A DNA stretch of 50,810 bases, taken from Armatimonadaceae bacterium (GTDB taxonomy: Bacteria; Armatimonadota; Armatimonadia; Armatimonadales; Armatimonadaceae). The stretch is taken from positions 39,520 to 90,329 of the forward strand of contig JAUJOK010000019.1 of the NCBI GenBank assembly GCA_030447685.1. The letters are read 5' to 3'. Below, in pieces: positions 42,078 to 50,810 of the stretch. How positions within the stretch are numbered: the first letter of the stretch is position 1; each line of letters begins with the position of its first letter. The notes under the pieces are model-generated. The model was given only the letters and a program-made list of their open reading frames with translations. It was not told where the DNA came from and searched no databases. The translations under genes were made by a program, and so were the position numbers.

Positions 42078-42930
42078 AGACGGTTTGAAAATTCTTAGCG
42101 GTCAGCCCGATGGCGGGATAGGCTGTGGTTATGACTACCCTTACCTACCCCACCGACCTGACCGACTGCCAATGGCATTGTATCAGAGACCTGATTCCTG
42201 CGGCAAAACGCCGTGGCAGGCCGCGCCTGCTGGAAATGCGCCAGGTCGTCAATGCCCTGCTGTACCTGCTGGTGGGCGGCATCGCGTGGCGACTGTCGCC
42301 TCGAGAGTACCCACCCTGGCAGAGCGTGTATTACTACTTTGGCAGATGGCGCGACGACGGCACGTGGAGACGCATTCATGAGCGGCTGCGGGCACAGGTA
42401 CGGCAAAAAGCAGGGCGGCACAAGCATCCCACAGCCGGGGCGCTGGACAGCCAGAGCGTCAAGACCACGCAGGTAGCAGGCGTGCGCGGCTATGACAGCG
42501 GCAAACAGATCAAGGGGCGCAAGCGGCACCTGCTGGTCGATACTTTGGGTCTGGTGCTGGCAGTGGCAGTCACCGCCGCCTCGGTGTCCGATCCGGCAGG
42601 AGCGCGTCTGTTGTTTCGTCGCCTGAGCGGGTCGTGCAAGAAACTGCGCCGCATCTGGGTAGATGGCACCTATAGAGGTCAGTTGCTGGTCTGGGTAGTG
42701 GCGCATTTTCAGTTTGTGCTCACGCCGGTGCTGCGCAAAGAGGAGCAGAAAGGCTTTGTGCTACTGCCGCATCGTTGGATTGTGGAGCGCACCTTTGCCT
42801 GGCTGTGTTGTTGTCGGCGTCTGTCCAAAGATTATGAAGTGTTGCCCCAGAGCAGCGAGGCGATGATCTACCTGGCGATGGGCTCATGCTGCGAAGATTG
42901 GCGAGAAACTGAGAATTTTCAAACCGTCTC
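42078..42930 (+). mobile_element. IS5-family insertion sequence with perfect 19-bp inverted repeats
   Basis: An 853-bp element with perfect terminal inverted repeats GAGACGGTTTGAAAATTCT (42078-42096) and AGAATTTTCAAACCGTCTC (42912-42930). A TAA flanks it on both sides (target duplication TNA, as in the IS427 group). It holds one transposase gene and splits the serine recombinase. Confidence 0.95.
42131..42930 (+). CDS. IS5-family transposase
   Basis: Transposase of about 267 aa within the IS: LTDCQWHCIRDLIP and RRGRPRLLEMRQVVNALLYLLVGGIAWRLSP at the N terminus (DUF4096), DSQSVKTTQVAG with the first catalytic Asp, IWVDGTYRGQL with the second Asp, and RWIVERTFAWL with the Glu. ATG 42131 is chosen. 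No stop codon lies inside the IS; the frame runs through the right repeat into the recombinase C terminus, so the protein as encoded here carries 92 extra residues to 43207. Confidence 0.9.
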
Positions 42931-43207
42931 TAAAGCCCTGGGCGTGCGCTACGTCTTCAACAAAGGCGAGGTATTCATCGAGATGAATCCCCTGCTTTTG
43001 CCGATGCAGCCATCTGTAGATGCCGTGAAAAACTGTTCAATCGAACCCCGAGAAAGCGGCTCTGATAGCACAAAAATGACCGACTTTTGCGAGTCAGTCC
43101 CTGTTGGCTGGGCACCTGGGACGGAATCCGAACAGTCGGCGTTGCAGGTATGGAATGCGCTCTTCTGGCGCGTTGCCGACGGCGGGATTACCTTCTCCTG
43201 CAATTGA
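42931..43207 (+). pseudogene. C-terminal part of the split serine recombinase
   Basis: In frame with the N-terminal part after removal of the IS: KALGVRYVFNKGEVFIEMNP followed by LLLPMQPSVDAVKNCSIEPRE and a C-terminal tail to the TGA at 43207. The FNKGEVFIE-P pattern is the usual end of large serine recombinases. Confidence 0.85.
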
Positions 43208-43335
43208 GCAAATTCCGCGAATCGGCATTAGTGGGCTCCTGCAAACCCTTGACAGCCTGCTTGCTTTCTGATTTCGTTCGGAGGCGCCCGTTCAACCCCC
43301 ATTTCGAACCGGCGACTTCCCCAGGAGGTCTTGTT

Positions 43336-43767
43336 ATGAAGACCCTCGACGCAAGCTACGTTTTCACCGCCGACGCCCAGATTCCCAGCACCTGCCGCAT
43401 CCGCATCTTCGAAGACTTGGAATCCGACCCAAAGTACGGTCGCTGGCCCACCACCGTCGTTGTCACCATGCTCTGGGAACATCCTCAGAGGGGTGCAGGC
43501 ATCGTCAATAGGATCGAAGAGATAGCCACCGAACTGCGTGATCTGCAGCGCATCCGGCGGCGAGGACGCTTCGGGAAGGAGCTCTGCGATGTCAATGATA
43601 TGATCTTCGTTCAGCATATTCCCCCCAGCCCGAATGATCTCCTGGCTGAGGAACGCTTTTCACGAGTCACCTTCAAGAGCGACTGCAAAGGCGTTCTGGG
43701 TGGCCCCCTGTGGGAGAATATCACCCGCAGAGAGGTGACCGAACTCATCCAGTGCCACCTTGACTGA
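43336..43767 (+). CDS. Hypothetical protein, 143 aa
   Basis: ATG 43336 has CAGGAGG upstream. The protein starts MKTLDASYVFTADAQIPSTCRIRIFED and has WPTTVVVTMLWEHPQRGAGIVNRIEEIATELR and FVQHIPPSPNDLLAEERFSRVTF; mixed alpha/beta, cytosolic. I do not recognise the family. It is followed by a strong terminator. Confidence 0.6.
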   Translation: MKTLDASYVFTADAQIPSTCRIRIFEDLESDPKYGRWPTTVVVTMLWEHPQRGAGIVNRIEEIATELRDLQRIRRRGRFGKELCDVNDMIFVQHIPPSPNDLLAEERFSRVTFKSDCKGVLGGPLWENITRREVTELIQCHLD

Positions 43768-43803
43768 GGCGCGCGCCCGGAAAGCAATCCAGAAAATTGT
43801 TCA

Positions 43804-43832
43804 AGCCCCGCATCGTTTTATGATGCGGGGCT
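43804..43832 (+). terminator. Intrinsic terminator
   Basis: Perfect 11-bp stem AGCCCCGCATC/GATGCGGGGCT with a 7-nt loop followed by GTTTC, 36 bp after the stop of the gene at 43767. Confidence 0.8.
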
Positions 43833-44025
43833 GTTTCATGTCTGGCCCCTGCCGCGCTCCCACCACGAAAAGTTACACTCCAGGCAAAGAATCAGGGCTA
43901 TAATACGCTTGGACGCCAGACCGTAGTACGCTCCAAAGGAGCACCGTCATAGGAATGCCATGATAATCGTGCCTGTTGTCTCGCAGCAAAAATGGCGCAC
44001 AGTTTCTACAAAGAAGGAAAAGGAC

Positions 44026-45146
44026 CTAAGCAGTTTCGGTTTGAAAGTTGATAGCAATCAGGCTCCTGGCTTTTTCTGTCAACACTGCGTCCACATCGCG
44101 CTTCAGATCGAGCAGGCTGTCTCTGCTTAGACAACGCATCCGGTGCTGCTTCACGTCGCGCCACAGCGGCTCAATGCTTGACAACTCGGGACTGTAGGAC
44201 GGCAGAAAGAACAACTCGATGTCGGCGGCACGCCACTTGATGCGTTCTTCTTGAAAGCGGGCGCTCTTGTGCACGGAGTAGTTGTCCAGAACAACCACCA
44301 GCGGCTTGTCCCGACGCCAGTCCTCGGGGGCATCGCCGGGACGGCCAGCAACCCGCCAGATGAAGCGCATCAGAAACTCGGCGTTGAGCACACCCATTTC
44401 CGCTTCGGATAACCCGGCAGCCAGTGGTGAAACGGCTTTGCGTTTGGGCACAGGAGCGCGAGCGAGCGTGGCGAAGACGAGCTGCCTCGTTCGGTGAAAC
44501 AGCGCACCGACGGCATTCACCCGTCGTCCCTGCGGTGCCTCATAGGGCACATACACCCGCTTTCCCACCGGCGACCAGGAATAGGCATTGGAGAGCGTCA
44601 TCGAAAAGCCCGCCTCATCCAGATCGCACAGCTCAATCAAACCTGCTTCTGCCCCCTTTTCAGCGTTTCCAAATCTGCCTTCCTATCAGCTACCTGCTCC
44701 GGCTTCTGTTTGTGGCGCACGGTGCGGGTTGTGCGCTTGTAAGACAGGCCGTTCCTCACCAGCACCTCGCACAGATGGGTACGGTTTACGGTGAGTCTAT
44801 AGGTCTCCTCAAGCCATTGCTGCACTTGCGGACCGGTCCAAGTGCGGCCATCCTGCCCTGTCACCCGCCGCAGGTCTGCTAATATCTCCACCGTCAGCTT
44901 CGGTGTCGCCCCCGGCGCTTTCTTACTCTCCAAAGCGTCGAACCCGCCGGAGAGAAAAGCCTTGATCCAGTGCCGGACACGGCTCTGAGTCAGGTTGAAA
45001 TGCCCAGCAATCGTGGGAATGCTCCAGCCCGTATGGGCCAGGCGGACCATCTCCAGGCGGTCGCGCGTTTTGGGCTTGGTCTTTGGGTCATGGCAGCGCC
45101 GGTTCAATTCAGCCCTTTGTTCGGCAGTCAGAATAACGCGATGCAT
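44026..45146 (-). CDS. IS630-family transposase in two overlapping frames
   Basis: The first frame (45146-44637) starts MHRVILTAEQRAELNRRC and holds a helix-turn-helix (WSIPTIAGHFNLTQSRVRHWIKAFLSGG) and a second DNA-binding helix (YRLTVNRTHLCEVLVRNGLSYKR). The second frame (44640-44026) holds the DDE domain: CDLDEAGFS, VVLDNYSVHKS and FLPSYSPELSSIEPLWRDVK. The frames meet at a C-rich run near 44645-44660, where IS630 members often use programmed frameshifting to make one protein. The stop at 44026-44028 uses flanking bases. Confidence 0.88.
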
Positions 45147-45182
45147 GAACCCGATTCTACCAAATATCTATCCGAATCTGCT
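44029..45182 (-). mobile_element. IS630-family insertion sequence
   Basis: About 1,154 bp with inverted ends AGCAGTTTCGG (44029-44039) and CCGAATCTGCT (45172-45182), one mismatch, each flanked by TA as expected for IS630/Tc1-type target choice. It carries a transposase in two frames and truncates the heparinase-like gene at 45187. Confidence 0.85.
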
Positions 45183-45186
45183 TAGG

Positions 45187-46026
45187 GGAGCCGGTGTGCA
45201 GCTTCCGATCCGGCTTGGTCGGCGGCGGGCAAAGCTCGTCCTGCGGCAGCGCCTGGATGTTTTGCGCGGCGACGCGCGGGTCCATGTCCGCGTACTCGCC
45301 GTAGCCGACATGCACTAGCCAGTTCGGATAGACCTGCGCAAACCGCAGAAGGATCTTTCGCGTTGCCTGCGCGTACTCCGGCTTTCCCGTCAGCGCGTAT
45401 GCCTCGGCCAAGCTGCGGCACAGCCCGGACATATAAACCACCTTGCGTGCGCGAATACTCCCCGTGAAGCTGGGCCGGCCAGTGGCGTAGCTGAAGATCA
45501 CGAACGGTTCCCCGCCGTAGTAGGTGAAGGTCTGCCCGCCGCCGTAGCGCGCCTTCAGCGTCACCGTCTCGGCGTATCGCTCATTGGGATAGACCGTTTT
45601 GCAGACCGTACAGGTGAGGCGGTCAGGGTCCTGCGCGGACCAGCTCCACTGCCCGTGCGGGTGCAGCGGCTTGCCCTGGTCGCGGCAGGCCGGGCAGGGG
45701 GTGAAGTGGGGAACGCCCGGCGTGGTGGCCGGGATCATCCGGGCGAGAAAAGCGGCATCGATTTGCGGAATCTGCCCCTGCACCCGCTTCTCGGTGGCGT
45801 CCCGGTAGGCGCGTGCCCAGGAATAGCGGTCAACATTCTTCCGGGCGCGCTGAACGTCCGAGGACTTGACGGTGGCAGCCGGATGGGGGATGGTAGTCCG
45901 ATAGCGCTGCCAGAGCGACCAGTCGGTAAGGGGGTCCTGCGGAGCCGTCGGGCCTGCCTGAGCGAAAGCGGAAGCGGAAATGGTCAGCAAGAACAGCAGT
46001 ATATACGCGGATATCGTGGCTGTCAT
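45187..46026 (-). pseudogene. Heparinase II/III-like polysaccharide lyase, truncated by IS630
   Basis: N-terminal 280 residues of a secreted protein. The signal peptide is MTATISAYILLFLLTISASA at ATG 46026. It is followed by ARKNVDRYSWARAYRDATEKRV, a possible zinc pair CPAC and CTVC (HFTPCPACRDQGKP, DRLTCTVCKTVYPNERYAET), and GLCRSLAEAYALTGKPEYAQATRKILLRFAQVYPNW, the helical N-terminal domain of heparinase/alginate lyase proteins. The frame enters the IS630 end at about 45187; the catalytic beta-sandwich is missing on the other side. It follows the prepilin gene by 129 bp on the same strand. Confidence 0.7.
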
Positions 46027-46154
46027 ATTTCTCTTCTCAGTCCCTGTGAAAGACAGCGCGGCACCTTCGTCCAAGACGCCGCGCTGCATGAGTGCCGAGT
46101 CCGAGCCGAGGGACTGGTTGATTCCGGCAAGCTGCTATATGCTGCCGCTTTATG

Positions 46155-47045
46155 CTAAGGTACGCTGCGGAACCCGCGCTCCAGCTTACAGAGTTCCGGC
46201 CCGGTCTTGATCCACTTCGAGTGGCCGTCGGCGAACACGTTGTTCACGCCGCCCGCATGGCGTCCCGACGGCACACCCGCCCCCGGTTTGCCTACGAGTT
46301 TGGCCGAGTCCGGCCAGTTGTACATCTTCAGGCAGTTTGCCACGCTCTGCGGGAAGTAGCGGTACATGATGATGTACGACGCATTATGGGTTCGCCCCAG
46401 GTCGTTGCGCAGCCAGCCATACGGCACGGAACTGTCCAATAACGTGATTAGATCGGCTGGTTTATCCAGCGAGGCAAGGCTGACGCCGACGCGCGTGGGA
46501 TCGCTGCTGGTGGAGCCGAGTTGTCCGCTGGGGAAGAAGCCGAGCTGCACGTTGTAGGCGTAGCCCGTGAACCAGTCGGCAACGTCGGGACAGCGCTGGT
46601 AGGGACCGTAGGCGCCGGTACCGACGCCGGTGTCGGACGGATTTCCGGCGTTCCATTTGGAGGCGGCGCCGTTCTTGACGTAGGGATAGATGTAGTCCGC
46701 CCAGTAGCGATAGCCGTTCTGGACCGGCGAGCCGGGGATGCCTGCGACGCTGAAGTCATCCGAGAAGGGAAATGTCTCGTCGTAGTCCTGGATGTAAAGC
46801 ATCAGGGCGGTCCCGATCTGCTTGGTGTTGGACAGGCAGGAGACGGCGCGCGCTTTTGCCCGCGCCTGGGCAAAAACGGGGAAGAGGATCGCAGCCAGGA
46901 TCGCGATGATCGCGATGACAACGAGAAGCTCGATCAGGGTAAATCCAGAGGATTTACCCGGGGTGAATGCACGAGCGGCATTAGTAGAGCCGGGGCGGAC
47001 GGGTCGCTCCGGGCGGAGCGCCGGGGTGTTCGACAGACGATACAT
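46155..47045 (-). CDS. DUF1559-type prepilin / type II secretion pseudopilin-like protein
   Basis: A 296-aa protein with the prepilin cleavage and methylation site [20 protein letters not shown] after a 33-residue leader (longer than usual), then [41 protein letters not shown] and the C-terminal [19 protein letters not shown] (the H-x9-DG motif). This is the large DUF1559 family of Planctomycetota, Armatimonadota and relatives; members are surface-displayed pseudopilins. It heads a minus-strand gene pair with the truncated lyase, so a role with polysaccharide breakdown is plausible. Confidence 0.92.
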   Translation of the reverse strand: MYRLSNTPALRPERPVRPGSTNAARAFTPGKSSGFTLIELLVVIAIIAILAAILFPVFAQARAKARAVSCLSNTKQIGTALMLYIQDYDETFPFSDDFSVAGIPGSPVQNGYRYWADYIYPYVKNGAASKWNAGNPSDTGVGTGAYGPYQRCPDVADWFTGYAYNVQLGFFPSGQLGSTSSDPTRVGVSLASLDKPADLITLLDSSVPYGWLRNDLGRTHNASYIIMYRYFPQSVANCLKMYNWPDSAKLVGKPGAGVPSGRHAGGVNNVFADGHSKWIKTGPELCKLERGFRSVP

Positions 47046-47367
47046 AAAGACCTCCGGAAGTGTTGTTGGTGCGGCACGCTATGGCCGCAGGTTGGACCGC
47101 CGACGAGAGTTGTTCCTTTGTCGCCTCGGAAATACGACTGGCCTATCGACGGAACATTAAAGCACCCATTACGGGTGGGCCGCTATGCATGTCTGTCATA
47201 GCAGCCGGAGGAGTAAGCCGCTTCGTAGCGGCAACGACGATGCGGAGGGCACGGCGCACTGGATAGACCCTCCATTGGGTGGGATTGCGGTATTTTACCA
47301 CAACATGTTTGCCAGAATGAGGCTTGAAGATCTGTCGCGGACGAATTTTTTGGTGATCTTCGGCTTA

Positions 47368-47570
47368 GAGCGTGTTATGAACTTGGTCTGAAGAATTGGC
47401 GTGTTATGAACTTGGTCTGAAGAATTGTGATTGACAAAGTATTGTCGGTTGATGCAACTAGATGTGGTGACATCCGACACCGGAGCGGCATGACATAGTG
47501 CTATTAATGCAATCTGTTACCTGCTACTGAATTCAACCATACATTCCACCGGATAGTTCATAACACGCTC
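47368..47570. mobile_element. MITE-like element with inverted ends and a tandem repeat
   Basis: A 203-bp segment bounded by GAGCGTGTTATGAAC (47368-47382) and its exact complement GTTCATAACACGCTC (47556-47570), each flanked outside by TA. A 29-bp unit starting CGTGTTATGAACTTGG is present twice in tandem (47371-47399 and 47400-47427, the second ending one base early), so the left end is duplicated. No gene inside. A transposase remnant lies 200 bp to the right. The rest of 47046-47755 holds no gene that I can support. Confidence 0.65.
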
Positions 47571-47755
47571 TAGCGGCGTTCCCAAGAAGGACGGATAGTG
47601 ATGTTCTCACGCCCGCGCTACTTGCGCAATACGGCGTACCGGATCACGAATCTGGAGCGCACCGGAAAGGGAGCCATGCGGCTGCCCCTCGACGCGCCGC
47701 TCGATATTGGGCGGCGTGGTGGGGAATGTGGAAAGCGATACCTCTTTCAGTTCTC

Positions 47756-47980
47756 CTATGCCGCACGAGTACATCCGTTTGAGCTGAAGGTCGTCTCCAC
47801 GCGCTTTCGGTAGAAACTGCGCAGGTACTCCCTCCAGCCATTGAGTTGTGCTTTCATGTTCTTGCGGCGCGGCACGACCAAATGCATGCCGTTTTGAAAC
47901 ACCGCAGCGACGGGGCGCTCTTTCGGCCCATTAAGTAACAGTACGCGGCAAGCGGTGTTGATAGGACCGGTGAGATCAGC
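47756..47980 (-). pseudogene. Transposase C-terminal remnant
   Basis: The minus frame reads LLNGPKERPVAAVFQNGMHLVVPRRKNMKAQLNGW and then REYLRSFYRKRVETTFSS, the RKRVETxFSQL pattern found near the end of DDE transposases of IS982/IS4-like elements. It is cut off at both sides. It may be the remains of the element whose ends survive at 47368-47570. Confidence 0.5.
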
Positions 47981-48298
47981 GCCCATCTGGATCGTTCCAT
48001 CGACGGCGCGTGCGGCGCAGGGGTGGGCGCCTGCGGACATTCCGGTGATCGGCGGGACGCTGTCGCGCCGCAAGCGGATATTGTCGCCGAGCGTTGGGCC
48101 GATCACGTCCAGGGTGACCAGGACCACCGCCGGACGTTCTGCTCCAGAAACAGGGCGGACGCTCGTAGCGGATCCCGCGCGCCGAGGCTTGCCGGGCCCC
48201 AACTGGCAAACCTGCTGAGGCGCACGCCCGGCGGCGGAGTGATATCCTCCGATGCGAGCGATGCCCGCCCACAGTCCAGCGCAGATTCCCCCGCTCAC
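47981..48298 (-). pseudogene. Neutral/alkaline ceramidase-like N-terminal remnant
   Basis: GTG 48298 overlaps the stop of the propeller gene (GTGA). The protein begins SGGICAGLWAGIARI and, with a frame change, DITPPPGVRLSRFASWGPGKP; later AVVLVTLDVIGPTLGDN and ITGMSAGAHPCAA. AGIARxDITPPxG and the LDVIG block match neutral ceramidase-like hydrolases. It runs into the transposase remnant, so the rest has been lost. Frame changes make the boundaries approximate. Confidence 0.5.
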
Positions 48299-50277
48299 CC
48301 CAAACGCGCCTCGTACACGTCCACTCCGCACGCAGCGTAGAGAGCGGCCCCGTCCGGCGCGGCGGAGATGGACTCGATCTTGGCGGGCAGGGTCGCCAGC
48401 GTCGCGGTCGCTCCCGTACGTAAGCCCCGAGCGTGGAGGGTATCCCCTATCGCGTAGACGACGCGGCTTTTGCCGGGCAGCATCACGATGTTATAGCCCG
48501 TCAGTCCTTCGATGGCGGGGCCGTCATTCGCGCCGCCCACGAACGCCCGCCAATTCACGTCGAACAGATATAGCTTCCCGCCCACCGCCGTGAATGCCGC
48601 GATGCCTGTAGCGGGGTCGAAGACGAACGAGCCGAGGCTGGCCGAGCCGGGGAAATCGTGCGAGTAAACGAGCTTCTTTGCGTTCAGGTCAAACAGGCCG
48701 AGGCGCGATGGGGTGTCCTTTTGAACACCGAGGCCGTTGCCGTAGATGGTAGAGCCGAGCAGCACTAAGCCGTCGCCAACCGGCTGCACCCCGGAAAGCC
48801 CGTGCGGCCCGAGCGGGTCATTGACCTGCTCGGACTTGCCGGTCTTCGGATCGGTAATAAGAAGCAGGCCGCCGTACTCGCCGTACTTGGCGAGCCAGCC
48901 CGAGTACAGTCGTCCCTCCGGCCCGACCCGGACACCCGCCTGCGGGCGAATATAGTCCGGCCCGACGCGCGCGATAGTCTTCGGATTGACGTGGTTCAGC
49001 TGGTTCCACGGTTCGGCAGGGTCGAAGCGGATGACCTCGCCGCCCGCATAGGCGACCGCGTAGCAGACGCCGTCCAGCACCTCTACCCCGTATACCTCGC
49101 CGCCGTCATCGGAGACGACACCGGTATTGACGGTCTTGCCGGTTTTGATGTCCATATAGAACAGCGTCTGTCCGAAGGTCGGCCCGCCCCAGAGGCGCCC
49201 CTGGTCGTCGGCGTACAGGAAGTGCGTCCCGCGCGGGGCGGCCTCGCCGGGGATGCGGCGCAGCTCCTGCTTGGGCTTTGCAGGGCTGATGACGAAGTAG
49301 TCCTGCCCCCGAATGCCGTAGCATTGACCACCGGCGTTGCGGGCGAACAGCCCGCCGGAGCCGCGCGCCCGCAGCCGCACGGTCTTCGTCAGGCCGGGGT
49401 CGCCGACGCGGTATTCATAAAAGTCTGTGCCCTGACGCAGAACCAGCGTCTTCTCGTCGGTGAGGTTGATGTCCACCGCCCATGCCCCCGCATCGGCGGG
49501 CGGCGCGGGGAACGGCAGCGGGTCAGAGACGGCAAGGTCGGGCATCCGGTACGCCTTGTTGCCGTGCAGGTAATAGCCATTCCAGATTGCGCCTTTGGTG
49601 ACGGCGTTGAAGTGTTCCGGCGCGGGCGTGAACTGCTTCGTCTCCGGGTCGAAGATGAGGGACTGCGGCCTTTCGAACTGGAGGTTGCAGTGGATGCGCC
49701 CGTCGGGAAGGGAGGTCGTCCAGCGCAGGTACTTGTTCTCCGGGGTCGGCGCTCCCAGGTCCTCGAACGCTCCGGTGTCCACATCCAGTGCGCCGAGCCT
49801 GCCGCCCGGATACGTGCCGCCGTAGAGACGCCCGTCGCTGCCGAGCGCCACCTGCCAGATGTAGTCCTCGCCGGGGAACTTGACCTGACGCACCCACTTT
49901 CGGGTGGGCACATCGAAGATAAGGAACATGCCGTCGTAGTAGGTGCCGATGGCGAGGCGGTTCCCCGGCAGCTTCTTCAGCGCCCATGCCCCGGAGCCTG
50001 CCGGGGCGCGGTAGACGTGCCCCGTGTCGGTCTTAGCGTCGATAAAGATAAGCTCGACATTGGCGTTCTCGTTGGTGTTGGTGATGACGAACCACTCCCG
50101 CCCGGCGTCCTCCACAAGAACGCCCGCGTGGATATTGCGCGCCCGGCACGGTTGCCCCAGATGTCTCACGCCGTTTGCCGCCTTTCTCTCATCGTCCGCT
50201 GCGGCGGCTGAGACGCCGGTCGTCAGCAGGGCTGCGCCGTAGGTCGCGCCCCCGGTAAGAAATGCTCGTCGCTTCAT
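48295..50277 (-). CDS. Secreted beta-propeller protein, 660 aa
   Basis: Starts MKRRAFLTGGATYGAALLTTG, a twin-Arg/Tat-like or Sec signal. Repeated units of about 45 residues follow with motifs such as GSDGRLYGGTYPGGRLGALDVDTG, DDQGRLWGGPTFGQTLFYMDIKTG and GPEGRLYSGWLAKYGEYGG, giving an SMP-30/YVTN-like propeller of probably two domains. No catalytic residues are evident. It is followed by a GTGA-coupled ceramidase remnant, and it lies 9 bp downstream of the ABC permease gene. Such proteins are often found with sugar transport genes in this group of bacteria. Substrate unknown. Confidence 0.8.
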   Translation of the reverse strand: MKRRAFLTGGATYGAALLTTGVSAAAADDERKAANGVRHLGQPCRARNIHAGVLVEDAGREWFVITNTNENANVELIFIDAKTDTGHVYRAPAGSGAWALKKLPGNRLAIGTYYDGMFLIFDVPTRKWVRQVKFPGEDYIWQVALGSDGRLYGGTYPGGRLGALDVDTGAFEDLGAPTPENKYLRWTTSLPDGRIHCNLQFERPQSLIFDPETKQFTPAPEHFNAVTKGAIWNGYYLHGNKAYRMPDLAVSDPLPFPAPPADAGAWAVDINLTDEKTLVLRQGTDFYEYRVGDPGLTKTVRLRARGSGGLFARNAGGQCYGIRGQDYFVISPAKPKQELRRIPGEAAPRGTHFLYADDQGRLWGGPTFGQTLFYMDIKTGKTVNTGVVSDDGGEVYGVEVLDGVCYAVAYAGGEVIRFDPAEPWNQLNHVNPKTIARVGPDYIRPQAGVRVGPEGRLYSGWLAKYGEYGGLLLITDPKTGKSEQVNDPLGPHGLSGVQPVGDGLVLLGSTIYGNGLGVQKDTPSRLGLFDLNAKKLVYSHDFPGSASLGSFVFDPATGIAAFTAVGGKLYLFDVNWRAFVGGANDGPAIEGLTGYNIVMLPGKSRVVYAIGDTLHARGLRTGATATLATLPAKIESISAAPDGAALYAACGVDVYEARLG

Positions 50278-50286
50278 CGGAATTCC

Positions 50287-50810
50287 TTAACCCTTCACCG
50301 CGCCTGCCGCGATGCCCTCTACGAAATAACGCTGGGCGCAGAAGAAGACCACCAGGATCGTCAGCAGCACGACCACGCTCGCTGCCATCAGCAGGTGGTG
50401 CTCCGTGCCGTGCAGGCTCATAAAGGCGGTCAACCCCACTGCCAGCGTCTTTTTCTCCATGCTCTGCGTGTAGATCAGCGGCCCGAGGAAGTCGTTCCAG
50501 TGCCCAATGAACGAGAACAGGGCGATCGTCGTTAACGCGGGCTTCGCCATCGGGACGGCGACATGGAAGATGCCCCAGCTTGTGCAGCCGTCGAGCTTCA
50601 CGGCGTCCTCTAACTCTGCCGGGAGGGTCAGGAAGAACTGCCGCAGCAGGAAGACAAAGAACGCTCCGCTCCCGAAGAATGATGGGATAATCAGCGGCTT
50701 GAGACTGTCCGCCCAGCCGGGAGTTGTCCAGAGAACGAACGTGGGATTCATCGTCACCTGCGGGAAGAAGGCATCGGCGGAAAGGTCGGGGTCGTCCTTC
50801 ATCAGGTCAT
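50287..50810 (-). CDS. ABC sugar transporter permease, MalG type (N terminus outside the window)
   Basis: C-terminal 171 residues of a carbohydrate ABC permease. The cytoplasmic EAA loop is seen as ELEDAVKLDGCTSWGIFHVAVPMAKPAL, membrane helices lie on both sides (ALTTIALFSFIGHWNDFLGPLIY, LLMAASVVVLLTILVVFF), and the end AQRYFVEGIAAGAVKG is the classic CUT1 MalG/UgpE finish. The gene begins beyond 50810. It is upstream of the propeller gene with 9 bp between them, so they form one transcription unit. Confidence 0.93.
   Translation of the reverse strand, partial: DLMKDDPDLSADAFFPQVTMNPTFVLWTTPGWADSLKPLIIPSFFGSGAFFVFLLRQFFLTLPAELEDAVKLDGCTSWGIFHVAVPMAKPALTTIALFSFIGHWNDFLGPLIYTQSMEKKTLAVGLTAFMSLHGTEHHLLMAASVVVLLTILVVFFCAQRYFVEGIAAGAVKG

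Noticed and set aside
47371..47427. CRISPR array from the 29-bp repeat
   Set aside because: Only two copies, directly abutting with no spacer, and part of an element with inverted ends; no cas genes.
1..50810. rRNA, tRNA (including tRNA-Sec) and selA/selB/selD genes
   Set aside because: None was recognised on either strand by eye; a covariance-model search would be decisive and could not be run.

Overview
The window looks like a chromosome segment of a GC-rich environmental bacterium, most likely Armatimonadota or a related lineage. The clearest hint is the DUF1559-type prepilin at 46155-47045, whose N terminus ([20 protein letters not shown]) is typical of that group. TPR/FG-GAP/ASPIC proteins with an UnbU-type membrane protein (more familiar from Acidobacteriota and Planctomycetota) and a MalG-type sugar permease fit a polymer-degrading lifestyle. 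The lineage call is inference. Several genes break frame at homopolymers (UnbU, the CRTAC proteins, msrB, IS transposases), which suggests long-read indel errors as much as gene decay.

Layout. (1) 1-6420, minus: a translationally coupled operon of a large TPR/FG-GAP lipoprotein, a CRTAC/ASPIC protein and an UnbU-like membrane protein. (2) 7085-13871, plus: an apparent biosynthetic cluster of asparagine-synthetase-like ATPase, radical SAM enzyme, halogenase-like flavoprotein, small membrane protein, a deiodinase-like selenoprotein and a CYP152-type peroxygenase; the first three are joined by GTGA overlaps. (3) 14205-21714, plus: a two-component system followed by an envelope methionine-redox cluster: two extremely Met-rich secreted proteins, a thioredoxin-like selenoprotein (UxxC), a cytochrome b and an MsrP/YedY1-like molybdoenzyme, MsrB, and a PrdB/GrdB-like selenoprotein with two UGA codons in a UxxU motif; a nitrilase follows. 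Three genes carry in-frame UGA at the expected redox position, each with a 6-bp hairpin 11-20 nt downstream, which is a bacterial SECIS arrangement. (4) 22.8-43.2 kb: an accessory/mobile region with a resolvase, IS3, IS5, a type II restriction-modification system with three AACC-N7-GGTT operators, an XRE/ImmA/BpsA-like/EVE operon, an HD-exonuclease fused to a LexA-type autoprotease, an Mrr-like nuclease, plasmid/phage replication proteins, and a large serine recombinase cut in two by the IS5-family insertion. (5) 43.3-50.8 kb: IS630 truncating a heparinase-like gene, a prepilin gene, a short MITE-like element, a ceramidase remnant, a 660-aa secreted propeller protein and an ABC permease running off the window.

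How the genes may work together. Region 3 resembles the hypochlorite defence described in Azospira (Met-rich peptide MrpX plus YedY1/YedZ1), in which secreted methionine acts as a regenerable oxidant sink; here it has gained a Sec-thioredoxin, MsrB and a UxxU selenoprotein. Region 2 combines a halogenase-like flavoprotein with a deiodinase-like selenoprotein and a peroxide-using P450, suggesting synthesis and tailoring of an unknown small molecule. No selA, selB, selD or tRNA-Sec gene was seen in the window, so Sec insertion would depend on genes elsewhere.
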